A DNA stretch of 37,468 nucleotides from Pseudophaeobacter leonis (lineage in GTDB: Bacteria > Pseudomonadota > Alphaproteobacteria > Rhodobacterales > Rhodobacteraceae), in assembly GCF_002087335.1 (NCBI RefSeq), contig NZ_MWVJ01000031.1, positions 1-37,468 of the forward strand. The letters run 5' to 3'. Positions 7,433 to 16,101 of this stretch are shown one piece after another (position 1 is the stretch's first letter; the number at the start of each line of letters is the position of its first letter). The position numbers and the translations under genes were made by a program. The notes beneath the pieces were generated by a model. The model had not been told where the DNA came from. It was given only the letters and a program-made list of their open reading frames with translations, and made no database searches.

Positions 7433-7960
7433 ATGATTTCCAATATTCTCGTAGCGACGGACGGATCGGAGACTGCGGGCCGCGCGGTTGAACTTGCTGC
7501 GAATTTGGCAGCCAGGCTTGACGTACCGATGACCGTTGGACATGTTTTGCAACATGGCGCTCGGGCGGAGGAGCTGAACCGGATGGCCGAGGCAGAGCAC
7601 ATGGTTCGTTACACGGCCACTGAGGCAAGACTGGATATCGCCGACATCCCGTCTAACATGGACGCCTTGTTCACGGGCACTCTCTCCGGAGCAGACAAGG
7701 AGCGCGCACTCGCAGTAATGGGCGAAGAAATCGCCGCACGTGCTGCACGCCGCGCGAAAGAAATCGGTGCGAAGGATGTTTCAACCCGTGTGGTGAACGG
7801 CGACTACGACGAAGGCATTCTCGAAATGGCCAAAGATGTCGGAGCAGATATGATTGTAGTTGGCCAGCGAGGTCTGGGCAAACTACGAAGGATTGTTCAG
7901 GGAAGTGTTTCTCAGAAGGTCAATCAGCAGGCTGAATGTACAGTCGTGACTGTCCGCTGA
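7433..7960 (+). CDS. Universal stress protein, UspA family
   Basis: A 175-residue single-domain Usp. The N-terminus MISNILVATDGSE carries the ATDGS motif, and the C-terminal part GQRGLGKLRRIVQGSVS gives the nucleotide-binding G-2x-G-9x-G-S pattern, so this is an ATP-binding type. It ends with the usual TVVTVR strand. An open frame begins at 7376, but the start at 7433 follows GGGAGAG and gives the family N-terminus; the extra 19 codons overlap the FNR-type box. Between about residues 55 and 95 it carries a longer helical linker (AELNRMAEAEHMVRY and after) than minimal members. Cytoplasmic; the probable role is survival under stress or oxygen limitation. Monocistronic in appearance. Confidence 0.9.
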   Translation: MISNILVATDGSETAGRAVELAANLAARLDVPMTVGHVLQHGARAEELNRMAEAEHMVRYTATEARLDIADIPSNMDALFTGTLSGADKERALAVMGEEIAARAARRAKEIGAKDVSTRVVNGDYDEGILEMAKDVGADMIVVGQRGLGKLRRIVQGSVSQKVNQQAECTVVTVR

Positions 7961-8213
7961 CGTGCTGAGTTCCAATGCTCGCAGATGCTGCCTTTGCCAT
8001 GCGGTCAAGCAATTAAGGCGGGAAAAATATTGGCTTTCGTGGCTGGAGGTCTCAGGACCCTGAGCCAGCCACAGCTGATAACCCGTATCATCGCGGAGGG
8101 GCATACCCGAGGTATCCGCTAGACGCGACTGCTCTATTTCGGCTGGATGATCCCATTCTGGCCCGCCTGTATCCTCTTGGTCGGCCTCTATGCCAGTGCC
8201 ATCCTGCCCTGGT
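7961..8213. other. Short intergenic stretch with a possible membrane-protein fragment
   Basis: On the plus strand at about 8130-8225 the frame reads LLYFGWMIPFWPACILLVGLYASAILPWF, shown here in parts as LLYFGWMIPF, WPACILLVGL and YASAILPWF. That looks like a membrane helix, but there is no start and it is only ~35 codons. It may be a relic of another gene joined to the truncated CBS gene, or chance. Confidence 0.25.
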
Positions 8214-9250
8214 TCACGTCGCGTCTTTGGGGGCCTCGGTTTCGATTTCGTCAAATCCGCCTGCAATCGCGCCGAGCACGTCCATGGGCGTTATGATCCC
8301 CTCGAAATGCCCGTATTCATCGTAGACGAGTAGCATGTGGATGGGCGACTTGCGCAGCCAGTCGATTACGTCGAGAGCGGGAAGGGTCTCCTGAATCACG
8401 GGGGCCGAGCGCATGAGCGTCAGCGCATCGAACTCCGTTTCCGTCGTCTCGAGCAGATCGCGGCTATGGAGAACGCCGATAATGTCGTCCGGCCCTCCCC
8501 GCCGGAGCGGCAGACGCGAGCGCCCTGACACCTGGAAGCGTGCGAGAATTTCGGCGTATGTTTCGGTGATCCCGGCGATCTCGACGTCACGGCGCGGGGT
8601 CATCAGGCTCCGCGCGCGACAGTCGGAGAACCGCATCACGCCGCCGATCAGCTCCTTCTCAGCCCGGTGGATGACACCGACGCCGACCGCCTCGGACAGC
8701 ATCGTCCGGATATCCTCGTCGCTGACGGAGGTTTCGCGTCTGCCCGACTGGCCGATGAGGCGCAGGACGAGCTTACCAGAGCGGTCGAGCAGCCAGACCA
8801 CCGGCGCGGCGACGCGGGACAGCGCGAGCATCGCGGGCGCCACGCGGCTGGCCACGCGTTCCGGCGCGGCCAGCGCGATCTGTTTCGGGACAAGTTCGCC
8901 TATGATGAGCGACAGATAGGTGATGATGACAACCACGAGTCCCACTCCGGTCTCGTTGGCCGCAGCCTCTGGAACGCCGAGTTCGGGAAGCGCTTCGGCT
9001 AGCCGCAAACCGATCGTGGCCCCCGAGAATGCCCCTGCAGGACACCCCCCAGCGTGATGCCGATCTGGACGGTCGAGAGGAATTTTCCTGGATCTTCCGC
9101 AAGGTCAAGCGCGACTCGAGCACCGCTGTCTCCATGCTTGGCGCGCGCTCTCAGCCGCGCAGGCCGCGACGAGACCACCGCCAGTTCGGACATGGCCAGC
9201 AGGCCATTCAAGCCGATCAGAAACAGTATAAGGATTATCTCCAGAAACAT
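8214..9250 (-). pseudogene. CorC/HlyC-type hemolysin family protein (DUF21 plus CBS pair), frameshifted and C-terminally short
   Basis: Start at 9250 gives MFLEIILILFLIGLNGLLAMSELAVVSSRP, the DUF21/CNNM membrane domain; TVQIGITLGGVL follows. One base is missing near 9038-9041. Adding it restores the expected GAFSGATIGLRLAEALPELG, and the second frame then runs through IIGELVPKQIAL to two CBS domains (LMTPRRDVEIAG and onward; GIITPMDVLGAIAGGFDE near the end). Corrected length is ~345 residues, against ~430 usual for the family. The C-terminal CorC_HlyC domain is absent after EIETEAPKDAT. Family members are inner-membrane proteins linked to divalent cation transport. The missing domain argues for true truncation; the single missing base could be real or a sequence error. 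The IS5 remnant abuts its 5' side. Confidence 0.8.
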
Positions 9251-9367
9251 GATTGGGTCCAATGCGAAATAGTTATCATGGCGCGGATGATCGTGAGCAT
9301 ATTGTAGCCTGACAGCGCGCGGTTCGCATTCGACTATTTGCCGCCTGTTTCGCACCAGGTAAAGTAC

Positions 9368-9785
9368 ATCGCAAGCCCTGTCCCCAGTGACACTTCCCAT
9401 TTCTTGATCTGGCGGGAGCTGGTTGAGCAGATCAGGTAAGATGGGGGCGTCACCAATGCTGTGAATCATGACCTCAATTGCCCGTAACTGCAGTGTTTTC
9501 TCATCAATACCAATGTGTATCCTGCACCGGAGGCGGCGTTCAGGACCGCCATGCCTGCGAGCGTTCCCCCCCCCCCGTTCGCCCTTAACTTTTAAGGCGC
9601 GTAGTACTATCGACGAACAGATTTAGCGACCCCAGTGAGCCCCGATAGGGGATAGCGACTGTCAACGCCTACTGCTGCGGACACAAGTTGCCAAAGTCTA
9701 GCACTGATCAGTCAAATCAGATTGACAGCGCACCAAGCTGGATTCATGCGGTGAATCCTTGAGGCGCAATTTGTGCAACAAAACC
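9368..9785 (-). pseudogene. IS5-family element remnant with one terminal inverted repeat
   Basis: On the minus strand, GGTTTTGTTGCACAAATTGC (from 9785) matches the typical IS5-family terminal repeat and is followed by GGATTCA-N5-TGAATCC (9740-9758). After an internal deletion the transposase reads DFGNLCPQQ, a stop, VAIPYRGSLG, NLFVDSTTRL (first catalytic Asp). Then, past a poly-G tract, NARRHGGPERRL, IHIGIDEKTLQLRAIEV, IGDAPILPDLLNQLPPDQE and VTGDRACD, where it ends at 9368. Stops, shifts and missing ends show an old, dead copy. It directly precedes the CBS gene and may have replaced part of its promoter. Confidence 0.8.
9740..9758. repeat. IS5-associated subterminal inverted repeat
   Basis: GGATTCA, five bases, TGAATCC: a perfect 7-bp inverted repeat just inside the IS5-type end. 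The same arrangement recurs at 15152-15169 inside the second IS5 end. Confidence 0.6.
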
Positions 9786-9786
9786 G

Positions 9787-9807
9787 CAAGGCAGCTTCGA
9801 GCCCATT
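9787..9807 (+). repeat. Dispersed repeat, copy 3
   Basis: CAAGGCAGCTTCGAGCCC is identical over its core to copy 1 at 2566 and abuts the outer edge of the IS5-type terminal repeat. Confidence 0.55.
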
Positions 9808-9903
9808 CTCCGAGAAAATGATTTATGTCATAGCCAGAACTCCTTTGCATGAAACCTTCAGCTCATCAGCAGCTCATCAGCTATTCAAAATGGAGGGAAA
9901 AAG

Positions 9904-10389
9904 ATGGCAAACAGTGATTGGCTACCCACAGCATGGTTCGGCAAACAGGCCGATGCCGATGGTCCGTTTGGCGCGCTTCGCAAACAGATCGACTCTTTGA
10001 TGGATGATTTTGACACTGGCATGCAGTCGAAAACTGAAGGCTTTTCGGTGCGTTCAAATCTTAGCGAAACCGACAAGGAAATCTGCATCACCGCTGAACT
10101 GCCTGGCATCGAAATGAAAGACATCGATGTCGAAATCACCGGCAACCGCATTTCCATTAAGGGCGAAAAAAAATCGGAAAACGAAGAGAAGGGCGAAGAA
10201 GAGGGGCGCGAATTCCACCGCATTGAACGCCGCTCTGGTTCGTTCCACCGCTCCATGACGCTGCCTTTTGACATTGACCCCGATAAGGTCGACGCTTCGG
10301 TGAAGGCGGGCGTTCTATCCGTCATAATCCCCAAGCCGCCGGAGGCTGTGAGCAAGGCCAAAAAGGTCGAAATCAAATCCGGCGACTAA
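9904..10389 (+). CDS. Small heat shock protein, Hsp20/alpha-crystallin family
   Basis: A 161-residue ATP-independent holdase chaperone. A strong GGAGGG ribosome site lies 8 bases before ATG 9904. The N-terminal arm (residues 1-45) is followed by the alpha-crystallin domain: ITAELPGIEMKDIDVEI, then a charged loop rich in Glu/Lys (GEKKSENEEKGEEEG), then FHRSMTLPFDID and the conserved ASVKAGVLSVIIPKP. The tail contains KKVEIKS, a V-x-I version of the I-x-I oligomerisation motif. Length is usual for alphaproteobacterial Hsp20. It sits alone between IS debris, which is common for Hsp20 genes on genomic islands. No heat-shock operator (such as a ROSE element) was identified upstream. Confidence 0.93.
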   Translation: MANSDWLPTAWFGKQADADGPFGALRKQIDSLMDDFDTGMQSKTEGFSVRSNLSETDKEICITAELPGIEMKDIDVEITGNRISIKGEKKSENEEKGEEEGREFHRIERRSGSFHRSMTLPFDIDPDKVDASVKAGVLSVIIPKPPEAVSKAKKVEIKSGD

Positions 10390-10904
10390 AGTTGCAGATT
10401 TGAGTGATGTATTTGAGTGATGTAAAGGGGGGGGCAGGAGACGAGCGTCTGCCCGAACCGAGCGCCTGTCAGCGGAGTGATCATACCCTCGAAGCACTGC
10501 GCGTGGTTCGGGGGTCGTGTTTGAGACTACCGACCGTACTGCAGGTCTAATTCTTGGAGACACGCCTTCTTCGCGCTTACGGCGAACGGCGGCATCGTCT
10601 CACCTCTATCCTGGCCGCCCTTGTGGCGAAGGTTCTCTATCTGCGGCCGCTAGTTCAAGGGTATATTTGGGTCTCATCGGGTTCATGGTTCTCTCCGAGG
10701 TCGGCGTTGCCGCCTCATAATGGCGTCGGGGACTGGTGCCTCAAAAAGGTCCGCTGCGAGGTCGCCTGAGTTCAGGCGCATCGAAATTCGACAACGAGGT
10801 CATCCGGCCACCGTCCCGATCATTGCCCGGCAGGCGATTGCATAGCAATCTGCCGAGAGGGGGGACGTCTTTACACCCGGACGGGCGTATTCGGTTGGGC
10901 TATC
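10390..10904. other. Intergenic, probable IS110 3' non-coding end, no gene
   Basis: No reading frame here has a ribosome site and family likeness. The part next to 10905 is the 3' flank of an IS110 element and holds the palindrome at 10828-10855. An 8-G run lies at 10427-10434 shortly after the Hsp20 stop. The rest (10440-10800) is unexplained. Confidence 0.4.
10828..10858. repeat. REP-like palindrome at the IS110 3' flank, copy B
   Basis: CGGCAG (10828-10833) pairs with CTGCCG (10850-10855); after a 3-nt bulge ATTGC (10837-10841) pairs with GCAAT (10845-10849) around ATA. It continues GAGAGG. It shares ordered blocks with the in-frame insertion at 6282-6320. Confidence 0.6.
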
Positions 10905-11196
10905 TCATGCAGGCAGCTCCTCTTTGGCCCAGGCGAAGGTCGTACCATCGCGCCAAATGCGGGTCAGGATGACAGCCAGTTTTCGCGACGTCGCAACGAT
11001 GGCTTTTTTCATTTCCCCTTCGTGCGACAAGCCGCATTGCCCATGCTTTGAGCGGTGAGACGCGCGACACCCGTTGGATCAAGATATTTGCTGCCTCATA
11101 AAGCAGTTTGCGCATGGCCCCATCCCCGCGTTTTGAGATGCGCACTGACCAATCTGTTTCACCAGATTGGTATCTCCTTGGGGTCAAGCCCAGGTA
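10905..11196 (-). pseudogene. IS110-family transposase, C-terminal fragment
   Basis: The last ~97 codons of an IS110-family transposase (Transposase_20 domain): YLGLTPRRYQSGETDWS, RISKRGDGAMRKLLYEAAN, then after one extra A near 10992 [19 protein letters not shown] and WAKEELPA before the TGA at 10905-10907. YQSGE and the later motifs include the region of the catalytic Ser. The N-terminal DEDD domain is absent. The left side is fused to the 3' end of the oxidoreductase gene at about 11196-11205. The +1 frameshift in this dead remnant is expected decay. Confidence 0.87.
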
Positions 11197-13160
11197 CGTT
11201 ACCCGACAGCTTTTTGGTGAGGCAGCTACCGCATGATCCGCTGCGACAGGAAAACGGGGGCGTGATGCCGTGGGCTTCGGCAGTCTCTAGCAAGGTTGCG
11301 TCCCCCTTTTCCCAAAGCTGTTCATGTCCCGATTGGCCGAACTTAATCACAGCACTATCGGCTTCTGGTTCTGCTTCAGACGTTGCTGCTCCTTTATCGG
11401 GGCGGCGGGTCAGTGCAGCGGGCCCAAAGGCCTCAGCAAAGATGACAGCGTCACGCGCGCCGAGGTCACGCAGCGCGTCATAGACCGCTTGCATGAACGG
11501 AGGCGGGCCGCAAAGGAAGAAGTCATAATCATCAAAGGAGAGCTGGCTTTGGATAAGTTCAGGCGTGATGTATCCGGACGCGTCGAAATCAACACCTTCG
11601 ATCTCTTTGTCCTCAGGCCGACTGATAAACGAAACATATCTAATCTTGCCGCCAGTCTGCGTTTCCGCCGCGCGGAACTCATCCAAAAAGGCGCGCTGAT
11701 CCGTGGTCTGCGCTGCGTGAAAAACGGTCAACGGGCGGGTGTAGCGCATGCGCACGCCTTCGTTCATAACGTGCCGCGTCATTGACATCATCGGTGTTAC
11801 CCCAACGCCGCCCGCAAACAGAACCGCAGGGAGTTTGTCCAAAGCGTCGATATAGAATGCACCCTTCGGTGCCTTGGCCTCAATGACGGCGCCAACTTTG
11901 AGCTTGTCATGCAGGTAGTTGGACACCACTCCGCCACGTTCGCGTTTGACCGAAATGCGATAGCCGTTATCGTCGGGGGCAGAGGACACCGTATAGGTTC
12001 TGGTCTGCGGATCGGCATCATCAGGCCTGACCCGGATTGTCAAAAATTGGCCTGCTTCAAATGAGAGAAGCGGCTGATCGTCAGCAGCCTCAAACTTGAA
12101 CGAGCGGATGACGCTGCTTTCGTCCTTTATGGCGACGACGCGGAGCATGCGCCAGGCATTCCGTGCGGCTTCAGCCTTTTTGCGTGCTTCGGCTTGGGTC
12201 CAGGTATCAGCCATAAGACTATTGGGCGACCACTGTGTGAAGTCTGCGCGAAACGGCAAAGCGTCGTGAATGCGAACGCCATGATCAAGGGTAAAGCGCC
12301 AACCACGTTCTGCCCCTTTGAAGCCCGCAATCTCGGGTGCGTCTGCGTCCAAAACCTCTGTGGTGCCGGTCAGCATCAACAAATCCCCTGTGCTAAAGTC
12401 TGGAAATAGTAAGCCAGCCTTGGGGTTCACCAGGAAGTTTCCCATCGTGTTGAAGAAATTATTGCCCGAGAAGTCAGGGACGAGGATCGTGTTGCCCTCA
12501 ACCTTAAGAAACCCAGATTGACCACCGCGGTGTGAGACGTCGACACCTTTTGCCATTGGGTTTTCGGCCACATCAGACGCACTGGCCACGTAGAATGAAT
12601 TCGCTTGCGCGATGAATGCCTGTACAGCGGCATCCAAGTTTGAGAATTTATCTGTCGGAGCCCGTTTAACCGCTGCATCGGCGTCCCGCACAAAGCGAAT
12701 GTCTCGGGTTTGGATGTATTGCGGGCAGTTCCCAAACGATTGCACAACATCAAGCGAAATGACCCCGCCGGATATGGCCCTAACGGTCGCGTTCATCCGG
12801 TTACGGCGGCGTCGACAGCTCGATCCCAAGAAGGCCAACAGGCGAACCAGCCTGTAAGTTTGCGCTTTGCGGGTCGTCCTCCAAAGGTCGGGCGTTCAGA
12901 TCAAGACGTTGGTTGTTGGGCGAAGTTATGAAATTCGTACCACCTGCCAGCATTGACGCCCATGGCCATCCATCACCATCTACACTGCCCATCACGATAA
13001 ATGGGATCTGTTCATAAAAAGCACGGTGTTGATCCGGCATGAATGGGCGGATGGCGATCTTGCCAAAAGCTTCCAGAGGCCCTCGCTTGCCTGCACGGTC
13101 TTGCATTTCGCGTTCGCCCTTGTGGAAAGGGGACAATGGACTTGAAGTCGGAGCGTTCAT
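11159..13160 (-). pseudogene. Pyridoxamine-oxidase-like / FAD-NAD / 2Fe-2S fusion oxidoreductase, frameshifted and cut by IS110
   Basis: A three-part redox protein. The N-terminal split-barrel (PNPOx-like) starts MNAPTSSPLSPFHKGEREMQ at 13160. An FNR-type FAD-binding barrel follows, with RTYTVSSAP, then an NAD(P) domain with FAGGVGVTPMMSM and FFLCGPPPFMQAVY. The end is a plant-type ferredoxin domain with CRSGSCGSC. The frame breaks at 12801-12815: GLLGIELS should run into RRRNRMNA, needing +1 or -2 correction. The 3' end is replaced by IS110 DNA after TKKLSGNV, so the fourth cysteine ligand (normally ~30 residues on) is gone and the last residues are read through IS110 out of frame. The 2Fe-2S cluster probably cannot form. 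The gene follows gst in the same direction 70 bp downstream; such pairs may act on electrophiles or reactive aldehydes (inference). Confidence 0.85.
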
Positions 13161-13230
13161 GGCAAACCTCGTGTGCGAGAGAGAAAGTGGTGGACCTAAC
13201 CGCAGAGAGCAACAGTTAGGTCCACGGTGG

Positions 13231-13863
13231 TTACGCTGCTTGTTCAGCGCTCAGCCCAACTGCCGTTGACGGCATCGGAATAAATCCGTCCAGCGCTTCG
13301 ATGTTGGCCAATAGGCGGCGCACATTCGCGTAGGGCTCAAGTGAAACGTCGCCTTCTGGTGCGTGTGCCGTATAGCTGTAGATTGCCACATCTGCGATTG
13401 TTGGCGCCTCGCCAACCAGCCAGTCGCGCCCTTCAAGGTGTGCGTCCAATTTGCCCAAAAATCTGGCTGCAGTGGCGTGTGTAAAGTCTTTATCAAGTGG
13501 AGCCTTAAAGACATTGATCAGACGTGCAGCGGCCGGACCAAAGGCCAATTCACCAGCTGCCAGCGTCAAGAACTTTTGCACTTCTGCTTCGCCGACTGGA
13601 TCCTTGGGAATGTAGGATGGGGCGTATTTACGCGCCAAGTAGACCAAAATGGCGTTGCTATCGCTGATGACAGTTTCGCCATCTTCAATCATTGGCACCT
13701 GACCAGCTGGGTTCTTAGCGAGAAAGGCTTCCGATTTATGCGCGCCGCCAGCAAGATCAACATTGATGACCTCGTGATTGATACCTGCAAGACCTGCGAA
13801 CAGAACCACGCGGTGGGCGTGACCGGAAAGGGGGAAACTGTGAATACGAACTGCGTTAGCCAT
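13231..13863 (-). CDS. Glutathione S-transferase family protein
   Basis: A 210-residue cytosolic GST. ATG 13863 follows AGAGGAA; an open frame reaches 13929 without family likeness. The N-terminal thioredoxin-fold domain shows IHSFPLSGHAHRVVL (Ser in the catalytic region), NPAGQVPMIEDGETVISDSNAI (cis-Pro and the glutathione-gamma-glutamyl site DS). The helical C-terminal domain carries WLVGEAPTIADVAIYSY with the N-capping-box Asp. Family reaction: conjugation of glutathione to electrophiles, or related thiol chemistry. It is first in a two-gene unit with the oxidoreductase at 13160 and divergent from a LysR gene, which is the likely regulator. It is intact, unlike its partner. Confidence 0.92.
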   Translation of the reverse strand: MANAVRIHSFPLSGHAHRVVLFAGLAGINHEVINVDLAGGAHKSEAFLAKNPAGQVPMIEDGETVISDSNAILVYLARKYAPSYIPKDPVGEAEVQKFLTLAAGELAFGPAAARLINVFKAPLDKDFTHATAARFLGKLDAHLEGRDWLVGEAPTIADVAIYSYTAHAPEGDVSLEPYANVRRLLANIEALDGFIPMPSTAVGLSAEQAA

Positions 13864-13962
13864 GTTATGTTCCTCTGATTGTGCCAGAGGATGTCTCCGG
13901 CGGTGAGGAAAGAGATAGCTTGAGCGCATTGCGGCGATAATATACCATTTTGTGGATTATTT
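13864..13962. promoter_or_regulatory. Divergent promoter region, gst operon and LysR gene
   Basis: About 100 bp between divergent genes, the standard place for LysR-type operators. ATAAT (about 13937) and ATTAT (about 13957) form a spaced inverted repeat in an AT-rich stretch. It is a possible operator or promoter core, not a classical T-N11-A match. Confidence 0.4.
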
Positions 13963-14910
13963 ATGATCGGGATGTGGATAGTGGATACCATCGTTGGGAT
14001 GAAGACCTTTGCAGCCGTTGCCGCCCATGAATCCTTCACAGAAGGTGCGCGGCTAGTTGGCATCAGCACCAAATTGGCCAGCAAGTATGTTGGCCAGTTG
14101 GAAGAACGCCTGAATGCCCAGCTATTCAACCGCACCACAAGAAGCGTTTCACTCACAGACACAGGACGGTCTTACTTTGACCAATGCTTGCCGTTGATTG
14201 AGCAATTCGACGAGTTAGAAGAGCTTGTACAGCAACGCCAAACAGAGCTTGCTGGCCGTATCCGTATTACTGCGCCAACGGGGTATGGGTCGTCGCAGCT
14301 AGTGCATTTGTTGCAGCCATTCCAAACCGCAAACCCAAAGGTATCGATCGAGCTTCATTTGTCGGACAGCCATGTTTCACTTATCGAAGAAGGACATGAC
14401 CTTGCCGTCCGTTTCGGCGCGCTGAAGGATTCCAGCCTTGTCGCACGCAAGCTGATGGACATGCGGATCGTATGCTGTGCCTCGCCCTACTATCTTGAAA
14501 AATTTGGCCACCCCAAAGAACCCACTGCGTTAACGACACATAACTGCCTCTTGCAGACAACGACATCTCATACTGATCAATGGGAATTTAAAGGACCTGA
14601 CGCAACATATAGAGTACCTGTATCTGGGAATTTTCGCGCAAATTCACCGCTTGCTGTCGCCAATATGGCTGCCGATAGCCTCGGCATTGGACGCGTACCT
14701 CTTTATACTGCGCAGCCCTTTCTCGACTCTGGGCGGCTCCAGTTGATCTTTGAAAGAGAAGAAGCGAAGGTGATCGGCCTGTATGCGGTCTACCTCCCGA
14801 ACCGCCATCTGACTGCCCGCGTTCGCGCTGTTATTGATCATTTAGGTTCGCCGGCCATGACGAAAGTCCGCTTTGATCGGCCGCACCGCAGTAATTTGAA
14901 GAACGGATAA
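13963..14910 (+). CDS. LysR-family transcriptional regulator (CrgA-like)
   Basis: About 315 residues. The N-terminal winged helix-turn-helix spans FAAVAAHESFTEGARLVGIS to LNAQLFNRTTRSVSLTDTG; the effector domain follows, with GRIRITAPTGYG and HLSDSHVSLIEEGHDLAVRFG, typical of the large CrgA/PA-type subgroup. Three starts are possible (ATG 13963, ATG 13972, GTG 13981). The GTG gives VDTIVGMKTF, which fits the usual family N-terminus; 13963 is kept as the outer bound. The C-terminal ~20 residues are basic and may be an extension. Its divergent position suggests it controls the gst-oxidoreductase unit. It could respond to an electrophile or aromatic ligand, but nothing in the sequence identifies it. 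Confidence 0.9.
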   Translation: MIGMWIVDTIVGMKTFAAVAAHESFTEGARLVGISTKLASKYVGQLEERLNAQLFNRTTRSVSLTDTGRSYFDQCLPLIEQFDELEELVQQRQTELAGRIRITAPTGYGSSQLVHLLQPFQTANPKVSIELHLSDSHVSLIEEGHDLAVRFGALKDSSLVARKLMDMRIVCCASPYYLEKFGHPKEPTALTTHNCLLQTTTSHTDQWEFKGPDATYRVPVSGNFRANSPLAVANMAADSLGIGRVPLYTAQPFLDSGRLQLIFEREEAKVIGLYAVYLPNRHLTARVRAVIDHLGSPAMTKVRFDRPHRSNLKNG

Positions 14911-14959
14911 ACGGCAGGTTTTGGCCAATCGCGATCACCACTACACCCGGCCGAACTGG

Positions 14960-15196
14960 CTTTGACAAGGTCGCAATCTGCGCATAGCTGCCATCGGCGC
15001 CTGCAGCTCGGTGGAGGCGTCCAAACCATCCCAGGATCCAACCAGATCGACAACGTTCCGCGTTGCTTTAAGCTGTCATTGTAGGATGACCATTTCGAGG
15101 TCTTATACTTGGTAGAGGCTCAAGTGCTCATGCCTTCCAGTTACCACGCTAGATTCAAACAGTGAATCCTATCCGACGATTTATGCAATAAAGCCC
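14960..15196 (-). pseudogene. IS5-family element remnant, left end and transposase N-terminus
   Basis: GGGCTTTATTGCATAAATCG from 15196 on the minus strand is a classical IS5-family terminal repeat, followed by GATTCA-N5-TGAATC (15152-15168). Then the transposase start reads SKWSSYNDSLKQRGTLSIWL and DPGMVW, matching the usual TNWSEYNESLRRRGSLTVWFDPEMVW pattern. It loses the frame and similarity beyond about 14960. It is a different copy from the remnant at 9368-9785: both keep the left end, but this one has the N-terminal coding part the other lacks. Confidence 0.75.
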
Positions 15197-15233
15197 AAAC
15201 GCCCCCAGAAGCCATCGCCCGATGGACCAAAGA

Positions 15234-16007
15234 TCAATCATTCACTAACTTCCAAACCGGACCACTCATGTAGAGGGTGCTAAACGCAGCCCTTTGCGCA
15301 TCTAGCGTGGCCTTGCTGCGCCGCACTTCTGTATGCAGCCATCTCGCCAGCCCTGCATAGGCTTTGGTCGCTGCGAAGTCCGCAGTGGTGACGAGCCAAT
15401 ATCGAGACCTGATGGCAACCATCGGCGCGGAAAGCGATACAAGGCCCGCATCCAGATCGTTTTCCACCAGCAACGTGCGCCCCAAAGCATGCCCAACACC
15501 CGCAATAGCGGCCTGCAACACAAGATCTGATCGACCAAAGGTCATGCTCATGTCGAACCGGGTCGCGTCAAAATCATCGCCCAGATAGTCCAACCATGTG
15601 ACCGACGTCCCATCTTGCTCGGCTGTGATGTCGCGCAGAAGAACGGTCTTTTTACCGGCTTTCGGCCTCAAAGACGATGCCAATCTTGCGTGCGTCACAG
15701 GCATGACATGACACTTTGACAACAGGGCCGTGTGCAACCCCGGATAGGGACCCGTCCCAAACCGGATCGCCGCGTGCGGCATACCGGTTTGACCCAGTGC
15801 CGCCAATCGATCATCAATATCAAGCGTAATAGCCAGCCCGCGTTCTTGCGCCCGCGCCATGGCAGGCACCAACCACTTCATGGCAAGCGACGACGGCAGC
15901 GACAACACTGTGGCCTCTGCCTGGCCCAGCCGGGTGGAAGCGGGCGCTAGCTCAAATTGGAGCTGAGTGCTGGGAGGCCTTGAGGGATACGCCCAAAGAG
16001 AGGGCAC
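15234..16007 (-). pseudogene. LysR-type regulator remnant lacking its DNA-binding domain (GcvA-like)
   Basis: Only the effector domain of a GcvA-type LysR regulator is present: LSLPSSLAMKWLVPAMARAQ, IRFGTGPYPGL, the LLRDITAEQDGTSVTWLDY region, FGRSDLVLQAAIAGVGHALG and SRYWLVTTADFA. Similarity begins at about 15965 (ELAPASTRLGQAEATV). The ~40 residues before that (MPSLWAYPSRPPS and after) do not belong to the family, and no helix-turn-helix is encoded upstream. The gene was therefore cut at its 5' end, close to the IS21-like repeats. A shortened protein could be made but would not bind DNA in the usual way. Confidence 0.8.
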
Positions 16008-16101
16008 CGATCCTCTTCAAAACGCCTTTAAACGGCCTTTAAAGACCTCCTCGACGGCATATTTTAAACGGTTTGGGCAGCCATCTGAACGGGTTTGAAA
16101 A

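Noticed and set aside
9566..9576. Run of 11 C as a possible phase-variation tract
   Set aside because: It lies within a dead IS5 transposase remnant, so length change would switch nothing; it probably arose from a G-rich codon stretch or is a sequencing artefact.
10517..10769. Overlapping plus-strand frames after hsp20
   Set aside because: They are short, lack ribosome sites, and no frame shows family motifs.
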